From JBBDWK01 sp040902885 (lineage in GTDB: Bacteria; Acidobacteriota; Terriglobia; Bryobacterales; Bryobacteraceae): 64,000 nt of DNA. The stretch covers positions 33,613 to 97,612 of the forward strand of contig JBBDWK010000075.1 in assembly GCA_040902885.1 (NCBI GenBank), given 5' to 3'. A model generated the notes under the pieces. It saw only the letters and a list, made by a program, of their open reading frames with translations, was not told the origin of the DNA and ran no database searches. Within the stretch, counting starts at the first letter, position 1. Every line of letters begins with the position of its first letter. Made by a program: the position numbers and the translations under genes. Shown one piece after another: positions 25,767 through 34,224 of this stretch.

Positions 25767-26507
25767 ATGCTGAACAAGCTGCGCGCGCTGCTGGTCACCG
25801 CTCCGCTCATCGTCCTGGCAACGGCCTTCATGGGCACCATATCGCTGATTGTGTCGCTGTTCGATTCGAGCGGCCGCGGACAGCACCGGGTGGCCCGCGG
25901 CTGGTCTCGCCTCCTTCTGGCCATCAGCCGTGTGAAAGTGCGGGTGGAGGGCCTGGAGAAAATCGCCCCTGGCGGCAGTTACGTCTTCATCTCCAATCAC
26001 CGCAGCTTCATGGATATTCCGGTCATTCTGCCGCACATTTCCGTGCAATTCCGTTTCTTCGCCAATAAAAACCTGTTCGGCGTGCCCTTCATCGGCTACC
26101 ACCTGAAGCGCGCCGGCCACCTGTCCGTGGATAACGCGAACCCGCGCGAATCCCTGCGCAGCATGTCGGAGGCGGCGCGCGTGATCCCCAACCGGGGCAT
26201 CTCCGTGCTGGTGTTCCCCGAGGGTGGTCGCACGGACGGCGAGCTGCGGGCGTTCAAAGACGGCGCAGCCTATATAGCCATCAAAGCGGGAGTGCCAGTG
26301 GTTCCCGTGGCCCTGTTCGGATCCCGCGAGATTCTTCCCATGGGTTCAGCGGTTGTAAATGGGGGCCTGGTCCGCATGGTCCTCGGCGATCCCATCCCCA
26401 CGGTCGGATTCAACCTGCACGAGCGCACGCAACTCTCCGGCAGGCTGAGGGATTGCGTCGCGGAGATGCTCGGCCAGCGCGAGTACGCGACTGCGACGAA
26501 ACAGTAG
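25767..26507 (+). CDS. plsC: 1-acyl-sn-glycerol-3-phosphate acyltransferase
   Basis: Membrane-bound acyltransferase of 246 residues that makes phosphatidic acid from lysophosphatidic acid. There is an N-terminal hydrophobic segment (about 12-35). The catalytic HX4D box is NHRSFMD, near residue 75. The acceptor-binding FPEGGRT lies near 150 and VPVVPVALFGSREIL near 175. All four acyltransferase blocks are present. It lies downstream of the exported PLP enzyme and upstream of the toxin-antitoxin remnant, which is on the opposite strand. Confidence 0.92.
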   Translation: MLNKLRALLVTAPLIVLATAFMGTISLIVSLFDSSGRGQHRVARGWSRLLLAISRVKVRVEGLEKIAPGGSYVFISNHRSFMDIPVILPHISVQFRFFANKNLFGVPFIGYHLKRAGHLSVDNANPRESLRSMSEAARVIPNRGISVLVFPEGGRTDGELRAFKDGAAYIAIKAGVPVVPVALFGSREILPMGSAVVNGGLVRMVLGDPIPTVGFNLHERTQLSGRLRDCVAEMLGQREYATATKQ

Positions 26508-26542
26508 AACAGCCTCCTTAGCCTGTCCTGCGAAAGCTTCTG

Positions 26543-26937
26543 TCAGCGATTGGCCAGGACCGGGATGCCCTTGACGGCCAGCAGGCGCTCGTCCGCGGTT
26601 ACCAAGGTGAGGTCAAAGACCTTCGCAGTGGCGGCAAGAAATCGGTCAGCCGGATCCTGGTGGTAAGCGGGATCCGCTGAGTCTCCAAAGCCACTTCGTG
26701 AGTGATTGGGGCCTCGTTCAAGGGGATTCTCTTCATCGCTTTCGCGACCCAGGCATTCACGCCGTCCTCCAGAGTGATCCGTCCTTTCTTCGAAAGGATC
26801 ACCAGTTCCCACATACTGATCGGAGACAGCCACAACTCGTTCTTGTCGTCTTCAAGCGCTCTGGCGACACGCCGGGTCAGCCGGTCGAAATCGGAAAGGC
26901 TCCACAGCCAGATGTGGGTATCGAGCAGGAGTCTCAC
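26543..26937 (-). pseudogene. vapC: Frameshifted PIN-domain (VapC-like) toxin
   Basis: The N-terminal part reads LLLDTHIWLWSLSDFDRL, then LSPISMWELVILSKKG and THEVALETQRIPL in one frame. The conserved C-terminal PIN part, HQDPADRFLAATAKVFDLTLVTADERLL, cut here to DPADRFLAATAKVF, follows in the next frame. Loss of one C at about 26659-26666 explains this; restoring it gives an uninterrupted protein of about 131 residues. The start is probably the GTG at 26937, overlapping the antitoxin stop by four bases, rather than the ATG at 26955. Active-site acidic residues are present in both pieces, so the damage looks recent or may be a sequencing error. Confidence 0.8.
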
Positions 26938-27176
26938 GAGTTGAGCGCTTCCCATTCGCTCTCTTCGGTGGCTGGAGAAACGATGTCTCCTTCAATACGT
27001 ATCGTGCCCGCCATGGAACCGAGCCATCGCTTTGGCCGCTGCTGCGGCGGGGGCGGAACGACCTCCGCAACCGGCTCGCCGAATCGGGTCACGAGAACCG
27101 GCTTCCGAGTCTTCCGAACCCGCTCCAGTACCGCGAGACAAGTAGCTTTGAACTTGGAGATGGCGATCTCTTCCAT
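26934..27176 (-). CDS. Phd/YefM-like antitoxin
   Basis: Protein of 80 residues with the Phd/YefM fold: ISKFKATCLAVLERVRKTRK, then PVLVTRFGEPVAEVVPP. The C-terminal tail (SPATEESEWEALNS) would wrap the PIN toxin. It precedes the frameshifted toxin in the same transcript with a four-base overlap. If the toxin is truly broken, this is an orphan antitoxin that could still repress its promoter. Confidence 0.85.
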   Translation of the reverse strand: MEEIAISKFKATCLAVLERVRKTRKPVLVTRFGEPVAEVVPPPPQQRPKRWLGSMAGTIRIEGDIVSPATEESEWEALNS

Positions 27177-27400
27177 ATTCCAAGAGTACCATGGTCAACA
27201 ACCATGGTCCGTCTTTCGATCCCTCTGGCCAGGTAGATTCTCTAACAAACTCAATGGCCGTTAATGTAACTGCAGAAGATTAGGCCGGAATGAGGAAGGG
27301 ATTGGGTCACTCTGGACAACGCGGCGGTTCTCCTCCATAAAATTGACTTTCGGGAAGGTTACAGTTGAGCCTGCGCTACTCGTCTTAGGAAGGAAAGAAT
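27177..27400. other. Intergenic, no gene seen
   Basis: AT-richer spacer between the antitoxin start and the palindromic repeat at 27401. No open frame with family features was found. The part next to 27177 should hold the toxin-antitoxin promoter on the minus strand; a short CCATGGTCAACAACCATGG palindrome at about 27190-27208 may be its operator. Confidence 0.4.
27190..27208. promoter_or_regulatory. Perfect palindrome upstream of the antitoxin
   Basis: ACCATGGT, then CAACAACCATGG: two ACCATGG-type half sites (ACCATGGT and ACCATGGT) placed just upstream of the antitoxin start. This is the position and form of an autoregulatory operator for a Phd-like antitoxin. Confidence 0.4.
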
Positions 27401-27470
27401 TTTCACCGCCGAGGCGCAGAGAAAACCTTTTGAAGTTTCTTCTCGGCGTCTCTGCGCCTCGGCGGTGAAA
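27401..27470. repeat. Palindromic repeat with perfect 22-base arms
   Basis: TTTCACCGCCGAGGCG... (27401-27422) and its exact complement (27449-27470) around a 26-base centre, ending two bases from the stop codon of the next gene. It shares TCTGCGCCTCGGCG with the element at 17353. It is probably one copy of a dispersed family and may terminate the minus-strand transcript. Confidence 0.75.
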
Positions 27471-27472
27471 GC

Positions 27473-28063
27473 TTACGCGCCGGCCTCTTCCCGCAGTTCG
27501 CTCATCCTCTCGCGTGCATCGGCGAGAGCGACGGAAGCGTCTACAGTCTCGGCAATACGCTTTCCTTCAGCGTACATATCGGCGACGGATTCCTCATAGA
27601 GGGGCATATAGCCGCTCGACCGCTTTTCGTTCAGCAGTTCGATGGCCTCTTCGGTGCTCCGGGCAAGCGTTTGCGCTGCCGGCAGCACATCGTAAATCGC
27701 TTCCCGCTGCCACGGATCGGTCACATAGGCGATCCGCTGCAAGCGGCACAAAATTTCGCCCATGGCGTTGATATGCTCTTTCGCCTGGGTCAGCTCGGAC
27801 GCTTGCGTTTCATAACTCAGATCCAGCGGGCGGCGTGCATACGACACCAGCCGGTCGGAGTGAAACGCCACGTTCCGCGCGCGGAACTCCAGATCCTCCA
27901 GCAACCGCGAAGCTTCCCCGGAAAAATCCCAGGTGTATGACTCCGGAGTAGGAGCGGCCGTCCGGTCGCACATTTTTGGAGTGTTTTCTACTGCAAGTAA
28001 TGCCAGCGGCGCCATCACCGCCAACGCAAAAATTCTTGGGTACTTCCACGTAGTGTTTTTCAA
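27473..28063 (-). CDS. Secreted helical protein, function unknown
   Basis: Unrecognised protein of 196 residues. A basic start (MKNTTWKYPR) leads into a hydrophobic segment, FALAVMAPLALLAV, which is a signal peptide. The mature part is almost entirely helical with heptad-like spacing (ASRLLEDLEFRARNVAFHS, ARERMSELREEAGA), so a helical bundle in the periplasm is likely. Two cysteines (in PKMCDR and EILCRL) could form a disulfide. It is the last gene of a minus-strand run of envelope proteins that begins near 34185, separated from the previous gene by 121 bases. Confidence 0.6.
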   Translation of the reverse strand: MKNTTWKYPRIFALAVMAPLALLAVENTPKMCDRTAAPTPESYTWDFSGEASRLLEDLEFRARNVAFHSDRLVSYARRPLDLSYETQASELTQAKEHINAMGEILCRLQRIAYVTDPWQREAIYDVLPAAQTLARSTEEAIELLNEKRSSGYMPLYEESVADMYAEGKRIAETVDASVALADARERMSELREEAGA

Positions 28064-28184
28064 TTAGCAACTCTTCCTTTCATCCTCCTTGAGGAAAAAC
28101 TCTCTGAAGTTAGGTACGCAGGAAATCCGGGGAGAGTTGCCTCTAAATGAAAAACAGTTAATCTTCAGGGACTTAGAAGTTGTA

Positions 28185-28880
28185 TTATTCGATGCGCAGA
28201 AGCACTGTCTGTAAGTCCTGCCACCGTTTAGTGCTGCGTTCGATGCAGCGTACGATCGCGACATAACGGCCGCTTGGAGCCCACACCCCTTTGGCGCCCT
28301 TCAAATCCCACCGGTGGCGGTGACTGCCGCGCCCGAGGTTGCGCTCCTCGTTCTTATAGACCGGTTGCGCGTCCCTGCGGTCGGGCACGATCGAGATATT
28401 CACATCCGACTCGACGCCTACCCAGAACCTCAAAATGCCGCTGGTGGACTTGGGCGGCTGCGCGGGATTCGGATCGAAGCCCGTCCTGTCGAATTGGTCG
28501 AGGGGATCGCTTCGTCTCAGCGATTTCTCGGGCTGCCGCTGAAGAACGAAGATGGCGTTGACAGGCTCTTTCGCGGCGTTCGAAATGGTGAGCGCGATAT
28601 TCACGCGCTGAGGCCATGCATCGAGAGAAGTTTCATGGGGCGTCCGCATCTCCCACTCGACCCACTTGCGTGGTGGAACGCCGCCGCGCTCGCGCGTGTA
28701 CAACGAACGACCCTCCCCCGTGACCGTGAGCTGCAACTGCGCGGCAACAGGAACGCGGCAGGCCACACGATAACTTTCGCCCGGGCGTACGGCAACGTCC
28801 GGAAGCTCCAGCACGTAGTTGGCCCCAGGCTGGGCCGCGGCAACCGCCGCCATGGCTAAGAAGAAGATGAACGTTCGCAT
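28185..28880 (-). CDS. Secreted protein with C-terminal FlgD-like beta domain
   Basis: Unrecognised protein of 231 residues with a signal peptide (MRTFIFFLAMAAVAAAQ). The mature part is beta-rich (YVLELPDVAVRPGESYRVAC, then LQLTVTGEGRSLYTRERGG). The last 60 residues contain HRHRWDLKGAKGVWAPSGRY, then VAIVRC, the pattern of FlgD-like Ig modules found at the ends of many exported proteins. It lies 16 bases downstream of the following membrane-protein gene and is likely co-transcribed with it. Confidence 0.6.
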   Translation of the reverse strand: MRTFIFFLAMAAVAAAQPGANYVLELPDVAVRPGESYRVACRVPVAAQLQLTVTGEGRSLYTRERGGVPPRKWVEWEMRTPHETSLDAWPQRVNIALTISNAAKEPVNAIFVLQRQPEKSLRRSDPLDQFDRTGFDPNPAQPPKSTSGILRFWVGVESDVNISIVPDRRDAQPVYKNEERNLGRGSHRHRWDLKGAKGVWAPSGRYVAIVRCIERSTKRWQDLQTVLLRIE

Positions 28881-28896
28881 GAAGACACTTCCTCCT

Positions 28897-29985
28897 TCAG
28901 TCTGGCATGGACACCCTGGCTAACTGTTCGAGCGCCCGCCTCAGAAACACCGCGGCGGCGAAAAGGCTGAACGCCGCCGTCAAACCCCACAATCCTTTTT
29001 CGTGCGGCGGGCTGTTGAGAATCTCTTCGAGTTGGGTCGGCACCAGTTCCCGTTGGTTCTGTTTGACCGAGATCGCCCTTCCCCGTCCCTCCACGCGCAT
29101 CGTCCAGGGACCGCCCTCCCGATGGAGCGTGATAGAGGCAAGCTCGAAGTCCTCCACCTGGAGCGTGAGGTCGGAGGGCGAATTTTCGAGAACATTGGGA
29201 GGCCGGCGGCCGTCAATCTCCACCGCCGGGTCCAGGCTTCGAAATAACTTGATGGTCCCCGTAAATGTCGGCATTTTCGGATGCGTTCGTTCGGAGACAA
29301 GCGGCAATGAGGAGACATCGCCGGGCATCAGGAACGCCGCTTTGACCTCCGTTCGTTCCGGCGCCAACGGAAAAAACTCCCCGGAAACCAGCCGGTTTTC
29401 CGATCCCATGCGCAATTCGACGTGCCTGTGCTCCGAAAGGCCGGCGAACTTCCGAATCTCGTCGATCAGATAACGGTCCGCTTCCAGTTCCAGGCTGGAA
29501 GCGTCGATTTGCAGCCGCACATCGCCCTCACTGCCGGTGAGTACTTCAAGATAGTTTTCCCGGCCCAACGCCGGATCGCCAACCTGGAGCCGGAGGTCTC
29601 GCGAAATATCCATCAGCAGGCCGCTGCCGCCGGACGACAGGTTGATGGTGCAGGCGGGAAGATCCAGAAGCGGATCACTGCGGTCCGCCAGCAGCGTGAG
29701 GTCCTGCGGCGCTTTCGCGAGTACTTGTTTGCGGCCGCGATCAACCGTCTCCAGCCAGTCGACGTGTTGCAGTTTGCCCCGGTAACCCCGAAGTTCGACC
29801 TGTCGAAACAGGCGGCCAACCGTGAGTTGGATCTTGCCCGGGAGTTGCATGCCGGCACATTGAGTCCGCAGGCGAAGAGACTTCGTCGACGGCCGATTCA
29901 ACCACAACACGCCGATCAAGCCGATGGCCAGTATGGCCACAACAAAGGCCAACGGTCGAACGGCCGCACGGGGCAACAACGGCAT
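28897..29985 (-). CDS. Membrane protein with large periplasmic beta-rich domain
   Basis: Unrecognised protein of 362 residues. One transmembrane helix lies near the N-terminus (PLAFVVAILAIGLIGVLWL, about 11-29) and one near the C-terminus (LWGLTAAFSLFAAAVFL, about 330-348). The 300 residues between are beta-rich and contain no catalytic motif I know. A periplasmic sensor or scaffold held at both ends is plausible. It sits 34 bases downstream of the ceramidase-like gene on the same strand, inside a run of exported proteins. Confidence 0.55.
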   Translation of the reverse strand: MPLLPRAAVRPLAFVVAILAIGLIGVLWLNRPSTKSLRLRTQCAGMQLPGKIQLTVGRLFRQVELRGYRGKLQHVDWLETVDRGRKQVLAKAPQDLTLLADRSDPLLDLPACTINLSSGGSGLLMDISRDLRLQVGDPALGRENYLEVLTGSEGDVRLQIDASSLELEADRYLIDEIRKFAGLSEHRHVELRMGSENRLVSGEFFPLAPERTEVKAAFLMPGDVSSLPLVSERTHPKMPTFTGTIKLFRSLDPAVEIDGRRPPNVLENSPSDLTLQVEDFELASITLHREGGPWTMRVEGRGRAISVKQNQRELVPTQLEEILNSPPHEKGLWGLTAAFSLFAAAVFLRRALEQLARVSMPD

Positions 29986-30019
29986 GCCAACGATTATATC
30001 CGCGAGGCTGGAAAACCCG

Positions 30020-31291
30020 TCAGCGCGACATGCCGTGCAGAAACGAGATCACCTGCTGCGTCAGGTCCTTTTCCGCGCGCTCGGTGAACGGCGAAGTCCG
30101 CGGCTCGTAACCACCCTCGCGGAACCCTTGCGCCGTGGGCAAGTAACCGAGCCATCCGTTGGCATAGCCGAAGTAGAACGTGTGCCGGAAGGGCGAGCTG
30201 TTGCGAACATGGATGGCGATTTCGCAAAACAACTCGAGAGGCGCCGCCCAGAGCACCGCATCGCGGATGCGAAGGAAACGCACCGGAAGGCGAACCAGCG
30301 GCTCACCGCCGGAAGGCTGCCTCGCGTACCGTTCCAGTCCTTCCGGCCAGCCCATGCCGGGCTTGCGGGGAGTTTCCACGAAGAGCTCCTCGGCACGAAG
30401 AGTCACCTCGCTCACGGGAGCAGCAAGCGAACCATAGGCATCGAGTATGGGGTCTCCGAGCAGCACGCCGAACTGCGAAAGGTGCCCGCTCCGCGCATCG
30501 GGGTACACGCTATAGATGGGCGCGATATTGCCCGCCGCGCCGTTGATGTATAGCATCGGCACGCCCAGCTTGCGCTCCACGTAGGCGGTCACGGCCCCCG
30601 GCCCGTCCCCGCTGATTTCCATGAAGCGTCCGCTCATGACGGTGCCGTGCATGGCGTAATTGGCGATCAGGGCGAGCGGCGATCCGTCGGCCCGGTCGAG
30701 GCGAATGAGGCCGATCTGCCGGTCCACTGGTCCATCAGGATTCAGGCCGAGCGATATCTGCCCGTCCACATCGCGGGCGCGGCGGTTGATGTTGGCCATG
30801 GAGAAGCCCGCGCCAATGCCGAGGCGCGCGGGCGCGAGACTGGACCGGGCATCTTTAACGCCCTGGATGAGAGTGGACTGAACGAAGGCCGCGTACTCGC
30901 GATTCCAGGCATGTTCGGACCTGCCTTTGAGCAGGACATCGTACATGCCGGGAGGACCGACTTCCGGAGCGGAGTGCGTGTGGGTGACCGTCCACCAGAC
31001 GTTGCGGGCATCGATTCCCGTCTCCTGCTTGAGCTTGTTCGCAAAGTCGTCGTAAATGCCGGGCGAAAACAGACACAGCTCGGACGAGATGAGGAAGAAC
31101 TGGGTAGCGCCGTCGTCGAGCGCTACGATGCGGTGAAAGATCGGGTCGTGAACGCCGGTGGATTGGCGGGGGCCGTAGCCCATGAGCCATTCGGAGGTCT
31201 TGGGCGTGATGTCAACCTTAACCACCGAAGCGCGGAACTCGGCGGCAACCAGAGTTGCTGTTAGAAGTGAGAATGAGAGCAGACGAAGCAT
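30020..31291 (-). CDS. Neutral/alkaline ceramidase-like secreted protein
   Basis: Protein of 423 residues with a signal peptide (LLSFSLLTATLVAAEF). It matches the N-terminal catalytic domain of neutral ceramidases: an ASVVKVDITPKTSEWLMGYG start, THTHSAPEVGPPG near 105, with the zinc-site histidines, and NYAMHGTV near 215, with a further histidine. YINGAAGNIAPIYS near 250 is followed by the family's GD-type region. The C-terminal Ig-like domain of true ceramidases seems absent, as in most bacterial homologues of this shorter type, whose substrate is unknown. It follows the large haem-binding lipoprotein by 11 bases. Confidence 0.78.
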   Translation of the reverse strand: MLRLLSFSLLTATLVAAEFRASVVKVDITPKTSEWLMGYGPRQSTGVHDPIFHRIVALDDGATQFFLISSELCLFSPGIYDDFANKLKQETGIDARNVWWTVTHTHSAPEVGPPGMYDVLLKGRSEHAWNREYAAFVQSTLIQGVKDARSSLAPARLGIGAGFSMANINRRARDVDGQISLGLNPDGPVDRQIGLIRLDRADGSPLALIANYAMHGTVMSGRFMEISGDGPGAVTAYVERKLGVPMLYINGAAGNIAPIYSVYPDARSGHLSQFGVLLGDPILDAYGSLAAPVSEVTLRAEELFVETPRKPGMGWPEGLERYARQPSGGEPLVRLPVRFLRIRDAVLWAAPLELFCEIAIHVRNSSPFRHTFYFGYANGWLGYLPTAQGFREGGYEPRTSPFTERAEKDLTQQVISFLHGMSR

Positions 31292-31302
31292 GGTTGAATC
31301 CT

Positions 31303-34185
31303 TTACTGGCCGTTCTTGATGTACTCCAGCAAATCGGCCATCTGCCGCGAGTCGATCTGCTTTTCGAGATCCGCGGGCATGGCCGAGAGATTGGTGACGT
31401 AGATGGACTTGATGTCCTTGCGGGCAATGACGTCTTGCTTGCCTTCTTCGCGGCGCAATGTGAGGTTCGTGGCGGTCTGGGGGCCGAGAACGCCATCGAG
31501 GGTCGCGCCGGAGACCGTTTCCACCACGTAAGCTTCAAAGCCCTGCGAAATCGAGCGATTGGGATCGAGAATGTCCGCGAGCAGAACCTGCCTGGGCTGA
31601 TTGCGGACCGTGGCCAGATTGGGTCCGACCTCGGCGCCGAGCCCGTTCAACTGGTGGCACTTGGAACAGACGTTCTCAAAGACCGCCTTGCCGCGAGCCA
31701 TGTCGCCGGGTTGATCCAGGGCGGACTGGTAGCGCTGGATGACCGGCTCGCGGCCCCCGGGACTTTCGAGCAGGGCGCGCGCGGCGTCGCGGATCGCCGG
31801 ATCGCGGTGCATCACAAGCTGCCGCTTGTGGCGGAAGGCCAGCGTCCAGGGCTGGACGTCGCCATTCTTCAATGCGGCGAGGACGAGCGGCATGCGATTC
31901 GGGTCTTTGTAAATGGCGTCGGCGGCCTGGAGCCGCACAGCGGAAGTCATGGCGCGCCAGTGAGCGATGAGGAATTTGCCCGGCTCTTCGCCCGGCAGGC
32001 GGCCCAAAGCGGCGACAGCGGCAAGCTGGACGGCTTCCGGCTCCTGGGCATCGGAGAGCCGCTCAAAGAGAGGGCGCCAGCGAGCAGCGCCGGCGAGAGC
32101 CAGCAATCCGACCGCATCGGCGCGGAGTTCGGGCGTGGCCCGCGTATCGCGAGCCATTGCGGCGGCTTGCCCCACACTGGCAGCAGAGTTGGGAGGCAGA
32201 CCGAGGACTTCGAGGACGCGGAGCGCGTTGCGGCGAATGGAGGGATCGTCGTCCGAGAAAAGCCGCAAAGCAAGCGCCGGCGCACGGGAAGATGCCACCG
32301 GCGTCTTCAGCCCGGCAGCGAGGCCCTGCAGCGCGGCGGCGCGCCAACTGGATTCGCCCGGCTGAGACACGCGGCGCAACACGGATTCCACTTCCACCGG
32401 CCGGCGGCGCGCACCGATCACCGCTCCCAGCAGGCGGAAAAATTCGGGGGCGGCGGTGAAGCGCGACGCGCTGGCGAACAGGCGGGGCGCTTCGTTGGAA
32501 GAAGCGCTGAGGGCGGCAATCTGAACCCAGCGGTCCTCCAGGTCGCGCTGGAGAAGCTTCTCGCGGACGGCGCGGGACGGCGCCGTATCGACGGATCCGA
32601 GCGTGCAGAGCAACTGGAATCGGACGCGCGAGTCGGGATCGGCGGCAAGAGACAACAGTGCGGGCGTGAGTTGCGGAAGGTGGGATTCGGCCAGCCGGAT
32701 GGCGTTCTCGCGGACGCCCGGGGATGGATCGCGCAGACACTTTTCGATGAGACCGGGTTCGAGCCGGCCGAAACCTTCCAGAGTCCAGAGTGCGTAAACG
32801 CGGGCAACCGCCACGGTGGAGGTTTCCACGAGGCGGACGAGGTGACCGGCGGCATCATCGGGACGGCGGTCCATTAGCAGCCGCTGCGCCGTCCTGCGCC
32901 ACCAGGCGTTCTCGTTCGCCAGGTGGCTTACCAGCTCTTCGGTGGAAGCTCCGCCCAGGCTTTTTTCGGGAAAGGAGGCGGGACGATCTTTGTGAGTGAT
33001 GCGATAAATGCGGCCCCGGTCGTTGCCCGCATTCAAATCCTTGGGCTGAGACTGCTGGTTGGACATCCACTCCGGATGCTCGATGACCAGACGGTAATAA
33101 TCCAGCATGTAGAGCGCGCCGTCCGGCCCCGCATAAAAGTTCACCGGCCGGAACCACGGGTCTTTGGAAGCCAGGAACTCAATTTCCGGCCGGGCGCGCT
33201 GCAAACTGAAGGTGGCGCCGGCCGGCTTGAGGAGCCCGCGAAAGACCAGGTTGTGCGCCGGCTCGGCGACGAAAGCCGAGCCTTGCCAGAACGTGAGACC
33301 GCAGGCCGAAGTAAATTGACCGATGTTCGTCAACATCTCAAACCGCTGGCGGGGCGCGATGGGAAAGACCTTGGCGGGCCTGCCGTCGGCGGAAATATCT
33401 TCGACGGCCGTGGCGACGGCAAGATCGGGATTGCGGCGCAGGTAGCGGGCGGCAATCACTTCGTGACGACCGTGGTATGTGTTGTTGAGCGTGAAGTGGT
33501 GGCCGAAATCGTCGAACGCCTGGCCAAACTGGGAAGTGCCGGAGAGAACCTCGATCTGAAGGGTTTCCGGACGGAACCGGATGTTTCTTCCGCGTTCTTT
33601 GATGGCGGTTTTCGGATGGTCCGCGAAGCGGATATCCGAGCCGCGGTCGCCAAATTTATCTTTGAACACAATCGCGGTAGTCGGGTTCTCGTGGGCGATG
33701 TAGATCCAGTTGTCCAGTCCATAGACCGGCGAGTTGACGGTGTGCTGGGGATTGGTGAATGCGAAGCCGGTGAGAACGGGTTTGCGCACATCGGCGCGGC
33801 CGTCGCCGTCGGTGTCTTCCAGGTAAAGGAGGTCGGGAGCGTCGGTCACCAAGACGCCCTTCTTCCAGCGCATGATTCCGGTAGGCATCACCAGGTTATC
33901 CGCGAAGACGGTGACTTTGCCATCCGCGATCAGCTTGACGCGGCCGACCTTTCCCTCCACATTGAGCGGGTATCCCGGATCTTCGACCACCCAGAGACGA
34001 AAGTCCTCGTCGAACTCGATGGCCACCGGCGAGACGACATCCGGCTCGGTTACAAACTTCTCGACCTGAAACCCGGACTCCACCTGCATCAGGCGGAGAG
34101 ACCGGTCGGCGGAGTAAGGAGGCCCCGAGTCGCGACTGCAGGACAGCATCAGGCAGACCGGAAGGATGGACCAAACCAGTTTCAT
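31303..34185 (-). CDS. PVC-type haem-binding lipoprotein with HEAT repeats and C-terminal cytochrome c
   Basis: Protein of 960 residues with a lipoprotein signal (LPVCLMLSC). A six-bladed propeller-like dehydrogenase domain occupies about 30-400, with VSPVAIEFDEDFRLWVVED and DTDGDGRADV motifs. An Ala/Leu-rich HEAT-repeat region follows (about 430-800). A cytochrome c module is at the C-terminus, with CSKCH at 840-844 and a downstream methionine-containing loop. This is the architecture of the 'PVC-type haem-binding CxxCH' proteins common in Planctomycetes, Verrucomicrobia and Acidobacteria, presumed sugar- or sterol-oxidising dehydrogenases of the periplasm. It is first in a minus-strand run with the ceramidase-like gene. 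Confidence 0.85.
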   Translation of the reverse strand: MKLVWSILPVCLMLSCSRDSGPPYSADRSLRLMQVESGFQVEKFVTEPDVVSPVAIEFDEDFRLWVVEDPGYPLNVEGKVGRVKLIADGKVTVFADNLVMPTGIMRWKKGVLVTDAPDLLYLEDTDGDGRADVRKPVLTGFAFTNPQHTVNSPVYGLDNWIYIAHENPTTAIVFKDKFGDRGSDIRFADHPKTAIKERGRNIRFRPETLQIEVLSGTSQFGQAFDDFGHHFTLNNTYHGRHEVIAARYLRRNPDLAVATAVEDISADGRPAKVFPIAPRQRFEMLTNIGQFTSACGLTFWQGSAFVAEPAHNLVFRGLLKPAGATFSLQRARPEIEFLASKDPWFRPVNFYAGPDGALYMLDYYRLVIEHPEWMSNQQSQPKDLNAGNDRGRIYRITHKDRPASFPEKSLGGASTEELVSHLANENAWWRRTAQRLLMDRRPDDAAGHLVRLVETSTVAVARVYALWTLEGFGRLEPGLIEKCLRDPSPGVRENAIRLAESHLPQLTPALLSLAADPDSRVRFQLLCTLGSVDTAPSRAVREKLLQRDLEDRWVQIAALSASSNEAPRLFASASRFTAAPEFFRLLGAVIGARRRPVEVESVLRRVSQPGESSWRAAALQGLAAGLKTPVASSRAPALALRLFSDDDPSIRRNALRVLEVLGLPPNSAASVGQAAAMARDTRATPELRADAVGLLALAGAARWRPLFERLSDAQEPEAVQLAAVAALGRLPGEEPGKFLIAHWRAMTSAVRLQAADAIYKDPNRMPLVLAALKNGDVQPWTLAFRHKRQLVMHRDPAIRDAARALLESPGGREPVIQRYQSALDQPGDMARGKAVFENVCSKCHQLNGLGAEVGPNLATVRNQPRQVLLADILDPNRSISQGFEAYVVETVSGATLDGVLGPQTATNLTLRREEGKQDVIARKDIKSIYVTNLSAMPADLEKQIDSRQMADLLEYIKNGQ

Positions 34186-34200
34186 CGATTGTCTCTACGT

Positions 34201-34206
34201 TATAAT
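34201..34206 (+). promoter_or_regulatory. Putative -10 element for the MFS-queC-queE operon
   Basis: Perfect TATAAT 18 bases upstream of the MFS start codon, in the short divergent gap. No good -35 hexamer is visible. Confidence 0.45.
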
Positions 34207-34224
34207 AGCGGCGATATCCTTCCA

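Noticed and set aside
32923..34224. Upstream extension of the MFS frame by about 430 codons
   Set aside because: It is antisense to the haem lipoprotein gene; the MFS protein starts normally at 34225 after a TATAAT box.
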